Below, one piece after another: positions 37,036 through 45,566 of a DNA stretch of 64,000 nt (position 1 is the stretch's first letter; each line of letters starts with the position of its first letter). Both the position numbers and the translations under genes were made by a program. The notes below the pieces were generated by a model that was given only the letters and a program-made list of their open reading frames with translations, was not told the origin of the DNA and did no database searches. Source of the DNA: Rhodococcus sp. WMMA185 (GTDB taxonomy: Bacteria > Actinomycetota > Actinomycetes > Mycobacteriales > Mycobacteriaceae); contig NZ_CP017014.1 of assembly GCF_001767395.1 (NCBI RefSeq), positions 3,985,012-4,049,011 on the forward strand, read 5' to 3'.

Positions 37036-38496
37036 GTGATTCTGACGATTTCGACCACTATGCGACCGGCGACCGACCTCGGCTACCTGCTTCACAAGCA
37101 CCCTGATCGAGTTCAGGAATTTGCCCAGTCCTGTGGTGTCGCGAGCGTCTTCTATCCCGAAGCGGGCGAAGAGCGATGCACGGCCGCGCTGTTGCTCGAC
37201 GTCGATGCGGTACGTCTCGCCCGCACGTCAGGCAGGTCCACACCCGATTTCAGTCTCGGGCAGTACGTCAACGACCGACCCTACGCTGCGTCCTCGTTGC
37301 TCTCGGTGGCACTCGCAGACGTCTTCCGCACTGCCCGCGCCGGACGGTGCGGAGCGAAGCCCGAGCTTGCCGCTGCACCTATACCGCTGGAAATTGTGCT
37401 GCCCGCGCTGCCGTGTCGCGGCGGTCCGGATCTCGCCGAACGTCTCTTCACCCCACTGGGATGGGCCGTCGAGGCAATCGCCGTGCCGCTGGACGCCGCG
37501 TTTCCGGAATGGGGTGACTCCCGCTATGTTCGGCTCACCCTACGCGGAGAGGTCCGACTCGCCGACGCTCTGAATCACCTCTACGTGCTGCTTCCGGTAC
37601 TCGACGACGCCAAACACTATTGGGTCGCATCCGACGAGGTAGACAAGCTGATCCGGGCGGGCGAATCCTGGCTCGCCGAGCACCCGGAGAAAGCGCTCAT
37701 CACTCGCCGTTACCTGCGGCACCAAGCCTCTCTTGCTCGCTCTGCCCTCGTGCGACTTGCCGAACTCGGCGACGACGTCGAGGAACAACTCGAGCCACCA
37801 GTCGACGAGGAGCCGGAAAGTGACACCGTGCTCGACAGCGACACCGTGGTCGACAGCGACACCGTGGTCGACGAACCGGTCACGAAAGCTCTCTATCTAC
37901 TTCGGCGCGAGGCCGTCCTTCATGCTCTCGGCGAGTTGGGTGCCAGTTCGGTAATCGACCTCGGATGCGGCTCTGGGGAACTCGTTTCCGCCCTGCTGCA
38001 CGATCCCACTTTCACGAAGATCGCTGGAGCGGACGTATCGACGAGAGCGCTCACGTCCGCGGCACGCAGGCTGCGGGTGGATCGGATGCCGGAGCGGCAT
38101 CGCGAGCGGCTGCACCTGTTCCAGGCGGCGCTCACCTACACCGACGAGAGGTTCGCCGACTACGACGCGGCTGTGCTGATGGAGGTCATAGAGCACATCG
38201 ACCCACCGCGGCTCACCGCCCTCGAGCAGGTGGTCTTCGGTGCCGCACGGCCGGGGCACGTAATCGTGACGACACCCAACTCCGAATACAACGTGCGCTA
38301 TAGAGACCTCCAGGGCATGCGTCATCGCGACCATCGCTTCGAGTGGTCGCGGACCGAATTCCGTTCGTGGGCAATCAAGGTCTGCGAAGCGCACGAATAC
38401 ACGGTCGACTTCCGTCCGGTGGGCGGCGAAGACCCCGAGGTCGGCCCACCGACACAGATGGCGGTTTTCTCACGGGAAGGAGGAAACAATGTCTGA
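37036..38496 (+). CDS. hen1: Hen1-type RNA 3'-terminal ribose 2'-O-methyltransferase
   Basis: Methylates the 2'-OH at the 3' end of cleaved RNA so that repaired RNA resists recutting. The 486-residue protein has a bacterial Hen1 N-terminal domain (about 1-245), a repetitive acidic linker (three 18-bp units at 37816-37869, DSDTVV) and a SAM methyltransferase (about 285-480; VIDLGCGSGELVSALL). The metal site MEVIEHID and a later HRDHRFEW are present. GTG start at 37036. It overlaps pnkp by 8 nt, so the two are co-translated. Confidence 0.92.
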   Translation: MILTISTTMRPATDLGYLLHKHPDRVQEFAQSCGVASVFYPEAGEERCTAALLLDVDAVRLARTSGRSTPDFSLGQYVNDRPYAASSLLSVALADVFRTARAGRCGAKPELAAAPIPLEIVLPALPCRGGPDLAERLFTPLGWAVEAIAVPLDAAFPEWGDSRYVRLTLRGEVRLADALNHLYVLLPVLDDAKHYWVASDEVDKLIRAGESWLAEHPEKALITRRYLRHQASLARSALVRLAELGDDVEEQLEPPVDEEPESDTVLDSDTVVDSDTVVDEPVTKALYLLRREAVLHALGELGASSVIDLGCGSGELVSALLHDPTFTKIAGADVSTRALTSAARRLRVDRMPERHRERLHLFQAALTYTDERFADYDAAVLMEVIEHIDPPRLTALEQVVFGAARPGHVIVTTPNSEYNVRYRDLQGMRHRDHRFEWSRTEFRSWAIKVCEAHEYTVDFRPVGGEDPEVGPPTQMAVFSREGGNNV

Positions 38497-41026
38497 CATT
38501 TCCGTACCAGAACTATCACTTGTGCTGCTCGTGGGAGTATCGGGTAGCGGCAAGTCCACATTTGCCGCAAAGTATTTCGCGCCCACACAGGTGCTTTCGT
38601 CCGACTTCTGCCGAGGGCTGGTCTCTGACGACGAAAACGACCAGGCTGCAACCGCAGATGCCTTCGGCGTATTGCACTACATTGTCGGGACCCGGCTACG
38701 GCGGGGCCTGCTCACGGTCGTCGATGCCACTAACGTGCAGCGCGGATCACGTAAGGCGCTGATTGATCTGGCAAAGTCGCATGACGTCCTCGTGGACGCA
38801 ATCGTGCTCGACGTTCCCGCCGGCGAAGCGATCGAGCGTAACGCGAGCCGATCGGATCGCAACTTCGGTCCGCACGTGATTCGACGGCAGCACAAGGAAC
38901 TTCGAGGTTCTCTGCCGAAGATGGGCCGAGAGGGCTTCCGGCGGGTTCACGTGCTTACCGGAGTCGACGAAATCGAAGGGGCAACGGTATCGACCGAGAA
39001 GGCATGGACCGACAAGCGCGAGCTGACGGGTCCGTTCGACATCATCGGTGATGTGCACGGTTGTCGGAGCGAACTGGAAACGCTGCTGCTCGAGCTCGGC
39101 TGGACGATCGACCCCGACGGCGGCGGCGCCCACCACCCCGAGGGCCGGACCGCTGTGTTCGTCGGCGATCTCGTCGATCGCGGACCGGATACTCCCGGTG
39201 TGCTGCGACTGGTGATGGGCATGGTGGCGGCTGGGACCGCGCTGTGCGTATCGGGCAACCACGAACAAAAGCTCGCCCGGGCGCTGCACGGCCGCAATGT
39301 CACCGTCGCGCACGGGCTGGAGCAGTCTCTCGAGCAGCTTGCCGCGGAATCCGACGACTTCCGCAGGGAAGCGCACGCCTTCATCGACGGTCTGATCAGC
39401 CACTATGTGCTCGACGGTGGAAATCTGGTAGTTGCGCACGCCGGGCTGAAGGAGGCCTATCACGGCCGAGCTTCGGCCCGGGTGCGCTCGTTCGCACTGT
39501 ACGGGGACACGGCCGGTGAGACCGACGAGTACGGACTGCCGGTGCGCTACCCTTGGGCCCGCGAATATCGCGGACGAGCCATGGTCGTCTACGGCCACAC
39601 TCCGGTACCGGAGGCCGAGTGGATCAACAACACCATCTGCCTCGACACCGGAGTCGTGTTCGGCGGCAAGTTGACTGCCCTGCGCTACCCCAGCAAGGAG
39701 ATCGTTCCCGTCCCCGCCGAGAAGGTGTGGTTCGAGCCGATGCGCCCGCTCGGAACCGACACTTCCAAGTCCGATTCGGAGACACAGCGGGATCCGATGC
39801 AGTTGTCCATCGACGACGTGCGCGGGACTCGATATGTCGACACCCGGTACAACAAGGGGCGCATCAAGGTGCGCGAGGAGAACACCACAGCCGCGCTCGA
39901 GGTCATGAGCAGGTTCGCGGCCGACCCGCGCTGGCTGCTGTACCTGCCGCCGACCATGGCCCCACCGGCAACGTCGAACCTCGACGGATACCTGGAGCAT
40001 CCAGCACAGGCTTTCGAGGAGTTCGCGACGGACGGGGTGACCGAAGTCGTGTGCGAGGAGAAGCACATGGGTTCCCGGGCGATCGCCGTGCTTGCCCGTG
40101 ATAGCGAAACCGCTGCGAAGCGGTTCGGCGTCACCGACGGCTGCTCGGGCATTGTCTACACCCGTACCGGACGGCCGTTCTTCGACGATCCGGCCAGGAT
40201 GCGCGATTTGGTGGCCCGGCTACGCGCAGCATGCGATCCGCTGATGGACGACCTCGGCTCGCCGTGGGTGGCGCTTGATTGCGAAGTGCTGCCATGGTCG
40301 GCGAAGGCAGGGGATCTGATCCGAAGTCAGTACGCGTCGGTCGGGGCCGCGGCAGGGGCGGCCCTGCCGGATGCGATCAGTGCGCTCGAGCGGGCTGCGG
40401 CGCGAGGATTGGACGTCGACGGCCTGTTGGCTGACACGCGAACTCGCGCGGCGAACGCCCGTCGGTTCCGGGAGGCGTACGCGCGGTACTGCTGGCCGGT
40501 GGACGGTTTGGACGGGGTGCGCGTCGCTCCCTTCCATATCCTTGCGTGCGAGGGCCGGGCGACCGCAGTCACCGAGCCGCACTCGTGGCACCTTGCCAGG
40601 CTGGCGATGCTGGACGATCCCCTGATCACGCAGACGAGGCACGTGTCGGTCGATCTCACCTCGGATGCATCCCGGGCCGCGGCAACCGCCTGGTGGTCGC
40701 AGCTGACCGGTTCCGGCGGCGAAGGCATGGTGGTCAAGCCACTCGGCTCGACGCCGGCAGAATTGGCGCACAGGAGGATTCAGCCGGGCATCAAGGTGCG
40801 TGGGCAGGAGTACCTGCGGATCATCTACGGCCCCGACTACACGGAGAACCTCGACGTGTTGCGTAACCGGTCTCTGGGGCGCAAACGATCGATGGCGTTG
40901 CGCGAGCATGCGCTCGGGCTCGAGGCTTTGACCCGGCTGGCGGAAGGCGAACCCCTGTGGCGAGTGCACGAGCCTGTATTCGCGGTTCTGGCGCTCGAGT
41001 CGGAGCCGGTGGACCCACGGTTGTAG
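38489..41026 (+). CDS. pnkp: Polynucleotide kinase-phosphatase/ligase Pnkp of the RNA repair system
   Basis: An 845-residue three-domain end-healing and sealing enzyme. The 5'-kinase has P-loop GVSGSGKST (about 16-24). The 2',3'-phosphatase of calcineurin type (about 175-420) has GDVHGC, VGDLVDRGPD, GNHE and GHTPVP. The C-terminal adenylyltransferase/ligase (about 470-845) has the nucleotidyl lysine motif EEKHMGSRA near 523. With Hen1 it forms the known bacterial RNA repair complex. A 214-bp gap without visible genes follows. Confidence 0.95.
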   Translation: MSDISVPELSLVLLVGVSGSGKSTFAAKYFAPTQVLSSDFCRGLVSDDENDQAATADAFGVLHYIVGTRLRRGLLTVVDATNVQRGSRKALIDLAKSHDVLVDAIVLDVPAGEAIERNASRSDRNFGPHVIRRQHKELRGSLPKMGREGFRRVHVLTGVDEIEGATVSTEKAWTDKRELTGPFDIIGDVHGCRSELETLLLELGWTIDPDGGGAHHPEGRTAVFVGDLVDRGPDTPGVLRLVMGMVAAGTALCVSGNHEQKLARALHGRNVTVAHGLEQSLEQLAAESDDFRREAHAFIDGLISHYVLDGGNLVVAHAGLKEAYHGRASARVRSFALYGDTAGETDEYGLPVRYPWAREYRGRAMVVYGHTPVPEAEWINNTICLDTGVVFGGKLTALRYPSKEIVPVPAEKVWFEPMRPLGTDTSKSDSETQRDPMQLSIDDVRGTRYVDTRYNKGRIKVREENTTAALEVMSRFAADPRWLLYLPPTMAPPATSNLDGYLEHPAQAFEEFATDGVTEVVCEEKHMGSRAIAVLARDSETAAKRFGVTDGCSGIVYTRTGRPFFDDPARMRDLVARLRAACDPLMDDLGSPWVALDCEVLPWSAKAGDLIRSQYASVGAAAGAALPDAISALERAAARGLDVDGLLADTRTRAANARRFREAYARYCWPVDGLDGVRVAPFHILACEGRATAVTEPHSWHLARLAMLDDPLITQTRHVSVDLTSDASRAAATAWWSQLTGSGGEGMVVKPLGSTPAELAHRRIQPGIKVRGQEYLRIIYGPDYTENLDVLRNRSLGRKRSMALREHALGLEALTRLAEGEPLWRVHEPVFAVLALESEPVDPRL

Positions 41027-41240
41027 TCGCGTCTAGGACGCCTAGCGAGCACGTCTGTGGTCGGGGTTCACTTGTCCGATCTGCGAATTTGTCAACTCCG
41101 AAGACAGCATTTGTCCTCGGTGCTGCGACCGCATTCCTTCGGCTGGTCGGTTCCGCTGAGCATGCTGCACCGCGCTGAGCATTCCGAACCCGACGTGTAT
41201 CTTCAAAATCGAAACCCCAAATCAGACCGAAGGCACAGAC

Positions 41241-42362
41241 ATGGTGGCTGGGCAATCTGCGGTACCGAAGGGATTTCGCGGCATCACGAAGAACATCGGA
41301 CTCAAGGCTGTGGGGGACGACTTCGCTGCCGTGGTCTCGGAGGTGCCATGCCGGTCGGCGGCGGTGTTCACCAAGTCGCGCTTCGCGGGCCCGAGCGTCG
41401 TACTCAGCCGGGAATCCGCTGCGCTGCGCACCGCACGCGGGATGGTCGTCCTTTCCAACAACGCGAATGTCGCCACTGGTCGGGTCGGGGACGACAACGC
41501 CGCCGAAGTGCGGCGCCGGGTTGCGGAAATCGCCGGTGTCGCACCGGATGAGCTGATCATCGGATCGACCGGCGTGATCGGACGCCCCTATCCGATGGAC
41601 GCCATCCGGGCGAACCTCGACAGGCTCGCGTGGCCGTTCCCGGACGCGGACTACGAGCAGGTAGCCAGGGCCATCATGACTCACGACAACCGACTCAAGT
41701 TCTTCCACACCACGGTCGGCGACGCAGTCCTCGTGGGAATCGCCAAGGGAAACGGGATGATGGAGCCGAATATGGCCACCCTGCTCACCTTCTTCTTCAC
41801 CGACGCCGACATCCCAGCCGGCGAGCTCGACGATCTGTTCCGCCGGGTCGTCGACCGCACGTTCAACGCTTTGAGTCTCGATACCGACACCTCCACCAGC
41901 GATACCGCGGCGATCTTCGCCAACGGGTTGGCCGGAGCGGTCGACCCCGAAGAGTTCGAGCGGGCGCTGTACGAGTGCGCTCTGCACCTTGTGCGCGACA
42001 TCGCCTCCGACGGAGTGGGCGCCACCAAGCTCATCCAGGTCGAGGTGACCGGTGCCCGTGACGACATGCAGGCAAAGCGGATCGGCAAGGCAGTCGTCAA
42101 TTCGCCTCTGGTCAAGGCCTCCGTCGAACTCGCGGATCCCAAGTGGGGATGGACCTTCGCGGCCGTCGGCAAGCTCGATGAAGAAACCGACATCACGTCC
42201 GAGCGCGTGCGCATTCAGTTCGGTGATCTCGTCATGCATCCGGACGTGCCCGACGACGAGTTACTCGCGCGTGCCGCGAAGTACCTGGAAGGCGATGAGA
42301 TCGTCATCCGGATCGACCTCGGCATCGATGATGGACGATTCACCGTGTATGGGTGTGACTGA
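41241..42362 (+). CDS. ArgJ-family glutamate/ornithine N-acetyltransferase paralogue, C-terminus apparently frameshifted
   Basis: A Thr-nucleophile, self-cleaving acetyltransferase of arginine biosynthesis type. NGMMEPNMATLLTFFFTD contains the cleavage/nucleophile Thr in the usual ATL/ATM setting; GSTGVIGRPYPMD and KSRFAGPSVV are also family blocks. The frame stops after VYGCD (373 residues). The usual ArgJ ending is found in the next frame immediately after: LVRLDADYTT then a stop at 42394-42396. No other arg genes are nearby, so this is probably a second copy with a different physiological role. Confidence 0.8.
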   Translation: MVAGQSAVPKGFRGITKNIGLKAVGDDFAAVVSEVPCRSAAVFTKSRFAGPSVVLSRESAALRTARGMVVLSNNANVATGRVGDDNAAEVRRRVAEIAGVAPDELIIGSTGVIGRPYPMDAIRANLDRLAWPFPDADYEQVARAIMTHDNRLKFFHTTVGDAVLVGIAKGNGMMEPNMATLLTFFFTDADIPAGELDDLFRRVVDRTFNALSLDTDTSTSDTAAIFANGLAGAVDPEEFERALYECALHLVRDIASDGVGATKLIQVEVTGARDDMQAKRIGKAVVNSPLVKASVELADPKWGWTFAAVGKLDEETDITSERVRIQFGDLVMHPDVPDDELLARAAKYLEGDEIVIRIDLGIDDGRFTVYGCD

Positions 42363-42484
42363 GTTGGTCCGGCTCGACGCCGACTACACGACCTGAGGAG
42401 CAGGGGACGCAGACCGGCAGATCACTGGCCGCTTTGATTTCGAACCGACTGCGCTCGGAACCAGGTCGGGTGTGCAATGGAGGT

Positions 42485-43108
42485 ATGAGCACCGAGAGGA
42501 CGTTCACGGTCGACGGGGCACGGCTGTCCGGCACGCTGACCGATCCGACGGGCGACTTGCCGGTGGTCGTGTTCGCGCACGGCAGCGGCAGTGGCCGATT
42601 CAGTCCGCGGAACCGCTACGTGGCCGAACTCCTGCACGACGTCGGTCTGGGTACGTTGCTGTTTGACCTGCTCGTACCCGAGGAGGAGGGCGACCGCCGA
42701 CTGGTCTTCGACATTCCGCTCCTGTCGGCGCGGCTGTGTGAGGTGACCGCACAGTTGCGGGACAGTGCGCCTTCGATTGCGTACTTCGGTGCGAGCACGG
42801 GTGCCGCTGCGGCTCTGCATGCCGCAGCCCAGCGCGACGCCAACATCAGTTCGATCGTCTCGCGCGGCGGTCGTCCTGACTTGGCGGGGTCGCGCCTGTC
42901 GGCGGTGCGTGCACCGACGCTGCTCTTGGTCGGTTCCCTCGACACTGTGGTGATCAGGTTGAACCAGCAGGCAGAGGAACTGCTCGAGTGCGAACACGAA
43001 CTCGTGATCGTGCCTGGCGCAACGCACTTGTTCGAAGAGCCGGGCACTCTGGAGATTGTCGCGGATCACGCCCGGAATTGGTTCGTCGAGCACGAGCTGA
43101 AACCGTGA
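42485..43108 (+). CDS. Alpha/beta hydrolase (dienelactone hydrolase-like)
   Basis: A 207-residue alpha/beta hydrolase with an oxyanion region VVVFAHGSGSGRFSP, a nucleophile elbow FGASTGAAAAL (Ser in GAST), an Asp-containing strand LLLVGSLDTVV and a late His in VPGATHLFEE. The substrate is unknown. ATG 42485 is preceded closely by GGAGG. A decayed second copy lies at 45336-45563. Confidence 0.82.
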   Translation: MSTERTFTVDGARLSGTLTDPTGDLPVVVFAHGSGSGRFSPRNRYVAELLHDVGLGTLLFDLLVPEEEGDRRLVFDIPLLSARLCEVTAQLRDSAPSIAYFGASTGAAAALHAAAQRDANISSIVSRGGRPDLAGSRLSAVRAPTLLLVGSLDTVVIRLNQQAEELLECEHELVIVPGATHLFEEPGTLEIVADHARNWFVEHELKP

Positions 43109-43146
43109 AGGGTTCGTCCCGGATATCGATACGAATCCTTCACGGT
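43102..43146 (+). terminator. Hairpin terminator overlapping the hydrolase stop codon
   Basis: ACCGTGAAGGGTTCG (43102-43116) pairs with CGAATCCTTCACGGT (43132-43146) over 15 bp with one G-U pair. In the decayed copy only the left arm survives. Confidence 0.7.
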
Positions 43147-43690
43147 CAGCTCCGGCGGGAAGGGCTCTGCGGGCGGCGCCAGCGGGTCCGGCAGCCGAGT
43201 CCCTCCGAGTCCATCCGAGTCCATCCGAGTCCATCCGAGTGTGCGCGTGGAACCACACACAAGCACCATCCAGTCACTCAGACAGGGCATTTCGGCTATC
43301 CCTCGCCACGCAACTGCACGCGAATCGATGAATCGAGGCTAAGTCGAGATCCGATCCGGACGGACCAAGAATCCGTGTGGTTACGGACGCCTTGAAGAGC
43401 CAGAGCAGCCGGACCTCGTAGGTGCGCGGTGGTGGTCGTTCGGGGTGACGGGTGCTCGGACTTTGCCTCCGGGGCGAGAGTTCGTCGTGCGGGCGACTAG
43501 CGACCATCCGGCTTCACAGGCAGCCTGGTTCTGCAGGTCGAGCACGTTCTTCCGCAGCAGTAAGGAGAGCGACTACATTCGCAGCAGTGTTGCGACAGGT
43601 CTACTATTCAACTGTCGTTGATGCACCTCAACTTCCCCGACGTCGGGACCAACCCCATACCTCATCGACCAAGGCGCAAGAGGACACACC
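43109..43690. other. Non-coding spacer between hydrolase and putP
   Basis: No convincing gene is seen in these 582 bp. They contain the right arm of the hydrolase terminator and a 20-bp stretch (43147-43166) identical to part of the secreted-protein gene at about 47366-47385. On the minus strand it reads PFPPEL in both places, possibly a remnant. A 10-bp tandem repeat (43195-43240) is also present. The remainder shows nothing recognisable. Confidence 0.5.
43195..43240. repeat. 10-bp tandem repeat
   Basis: About four and a half copies of CCGAGTCCAT (first copy CCGAGTCCCT) in tandem in intergenic DNA. Confidence 0.9.
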
Positions 43691-45235
43691 ATGACTGCGT
43701 CGTCCACGTTTGAGATGCTGGCCATCGGGTTGTATTTCGCTGCGATGATTGCGATTGGTTACTACGCGTACCGGCAGACCAGCGACCTCGATGACTACCT
43801 GTTGGGTGGGCGGCGGCTTCGGCCCAGTGTGGCAGCGTTATCTGCGGGAGCATCTGACATGTCGGGGTTCTTGCTCCTCGGCATCCCAGGAGCCATCTTC
43901 GCCGCGGGCCTCGGGGAGGCATGGATCGTTATCGGTCTTGTCATCGGCGCATACCTCAACTGGCTCCTCGTCGCTCCACGCCTGCGGGCGTACACCGAGA
44001 TCGCCAACAATTCGATTACCGTGCCCAGTTTTTTCGAGAACCGGTTTCGCACTCATTCCCATCTTCTGCGGATCACCGCTGGGGCGGTCATCCTGGTGTT
44101 CTTCACCTTTTACGTGTCATCCGGACTGGTCGCAGGTGGGGTGTTTTTCGAATCCGTGTTCGGCTGGTCCTACACCACGGGCATGCTGGTCGTTGCGGGA
44201 ACCACCCTTTCCTACACCCTTTTTGGCGGATTCCTCGGCGCTACCCTCACCGATGTCGCGCAGGGACTACTGATGATGGCTGCACTCATCGTAGTTCCCA
44301 TTGCCGCGATCATCGCCGTTGGCGGCCCGAGTGAAGTTCTCAATGCGATCCATGCCGCCGACGCAGCTCACAACCTCGCCGCTCCTGGCGACGAGTTGAG
44401 CCACACCTCACTGTGGTTCGGCGGCAGCGTGACAGCAATCGTGTCGGCCGTCGCCTGGGGGCTTGGCTACTTCGGTCAACCTCACATCATCGTGCGGTTC
44501 ATGGGAATGCGCTCGCCGGCCGATGCAAAAGCCGGTCGGCGCATCGGCATGAGCTGGATGCTGCTCAGCACCCTCGGCGCAATCGCCACAGGATTCGTCG
44601 GTTTCGCCTACTTCACCAGCAAGGGCGAAACCCTCGAAAGCGCCGAAACAGTGTTTCTCCGGTTGACGGAGATCATGTTTCACCCATTCATCGCCGGAAT
44701 CGTGGTCGCCGCTGTGCTCGCCGCCGTGATGTCGACAATATCGTCGCAGCTGATCGTCTGCTCGTCGGCCCTGGTCGAAGACATCTATCACGCTTTCGGC
44801 ACACAGGCCAGCCCGAAGAAGCTCGTCAACTACGGCCGACTAGGAGTGCTGATGGTTGCGACAGTAGCGATGCTGATCGCGCTGTCCCCTGACGGGACGA
44901 TCCTTGACCTTGTGGGCTTCGCTTGGGCGGGGTTCGGCGCCGGGTTCGGCCCGCTGATCATCTTGTCGTTGTTCTGGCGCAAACTCACATCCATCGGTGC
45001 GCTCGCCGGAATGATCAGCGGTGCCGTAGTAGTTGGCATCTGGGGTCAAATCGAGGAACTCGCAGCCAGGATGTATGAAATTGTTCCTGGCTTCATAACA
45101 GGCGCCGCCGTAGCCGTCCTGGTATCGCTGGCCACCGCGCGTCACGATGAAGACATCGAACGCGAGTTCTCCCAGATGGAAGAGGCAATTCGCGAACCCG
45201 CAAACGGCAGCGCCGCGGCTGCTGGTGAGGGCTGA
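43691..45235 (+). CDS. putP: Sodium:solute symporter of the PutP (proline) type
   Basis: A 514-residue membrane transporter with about 13 hydrophobic segments. The PutP signature SAGASDMSGFLLLGIPGAIF is at about 50-70, followed by FGGFLGATLTDVAQGLLM and an Asp/Glu-rich cytoplasmic tail. The likely reaction is Na+/proline uptake; other amino or organic acids are possible. It stands alone between an intact and a decayed hydrolase copy. Confidence 0.88.
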   Translation: MTASSTFEMLAIGLYFAAMIAIGYYAYRQTSDLDDYLLGGRRLRPSVAALSAGASDMSGFLLLGIPGAIFAAGLGEAWIVIGLVIGAYLNWLLVAPRLRAYTEIANNSITVPSFFENRFRTHSHLLRITAGAVILVFFTFYVSSGLVAGGVFFESVFGWSYTTGMLVVAGTTLSYTLFGGFLGATLTDVAQGLLMMAALIVVPIAAIIAVGGPSEVLNAIHAADAAHNLAAPGDELSHTSLWFGGSVTAIVSAVAWGLGYFGQPHIIVRFMGMRSPADAKAGRRIGMSWMLLSTLGAIATGFVGFAYFTSKGETLESAETVFLRLTEIMFHPFIAGIVVAAVLAAVMSTISSQLIVCSSALVEDIYHAFGTQASPKKLVNYGRLGVLMVATVAMLIALSPDGTILDLVGFAWAGFGAGFGPLIILSLFWRKLTSIGALAGMISGAVVVGIWGQIEELAARMYEIVPGFITGAAVAVLVSLATARHDEDIEREFSQMEEAIREPANGSAAAAGEG

Positions 45236-45335
45236 TCGGTGACGGCCACGTGTAGGGCAAATCTGCCCACCCTCAGTGTTGAAGGCCAAGCACACCGAGG
45301 CCACTGACTCATGGCTCTACCGGCCTCAGCGGTCT

Positions 45336-45563
45336 CCAACCGACTGCGGTCGGACTCCGATCGGGTGTGCAATAGATGTATGAGCACCGAGATGACGTGC
45401 ACGGTCGGCGGTGCACGTTGAGATGACTGCACAGTTGCGGGACCGTGCTCAGCACAATGCCGAGATCAGCTCGATCGTCTCGAGCCGGGCACTCTCGAGA
45501 TCCTCGCGGATCACGCCCGGAGCTGGTTCGTAGAGCATGAGCAGAAACCGTGAAGGGTTCGTC
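45336..45563 (+). pseudogene. Decayed, internally deleted copy of the alpha/beta hydrolase gene
   Basis: It aligns with 42438-43120 including the 5' flank (CCGACTGCG.TCGG...TCGGGTGTGCAAT). The ATG at 45380 opens MSTEMTCTVGGAR then a stop, against MSTERTFTVDGAR in the intact gene. Further matching blocks are ACTGCACAGTTGCGGGACCG, ATCAGCTCGATCGTCTCG and GAGCCGGGCACTC...GATCACGCCCGGA.CTGGTTCG, separated by three deletions. It ends GAAACCGTGAAGGGTTCGTC, right before recQ. Confidence 0.88.
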
Positions 45564-45566
45564 CGG

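Noticed and set aside
36823-37101. N-terminal extension of the DUF4185 protein
   Set aside because: It overlaps the divergent hen1 start and hides the signal peptide; GTG 36822 with GGAAGG is clearly better.
38747-40066. 439-codon open frame antisense to pnkp
   Set aside because: Entirely inside pnkp and without any family features.
40821-42239. 472-codon open frame antisense to the pnkp end and argJ
   Set aside because: It crosses two well-supported plus-strand genes and shows arginine-rich shadow composition.
43195-43240. CRISPR-like array
   Set aside because: The 10-bp units are directly adjacent with no spacers; it is a simple tandem repeat. No CRISPR array, tRNA, rRNA or intact insertion sequence was recognised in the window.
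42422-43258. 278-codon minus-strand frame opposite the hydrolase
   Set aside because: It covers a plus-strand gene with clear hydrolase motifs, and its N-terminal part is translated tandem repeat.
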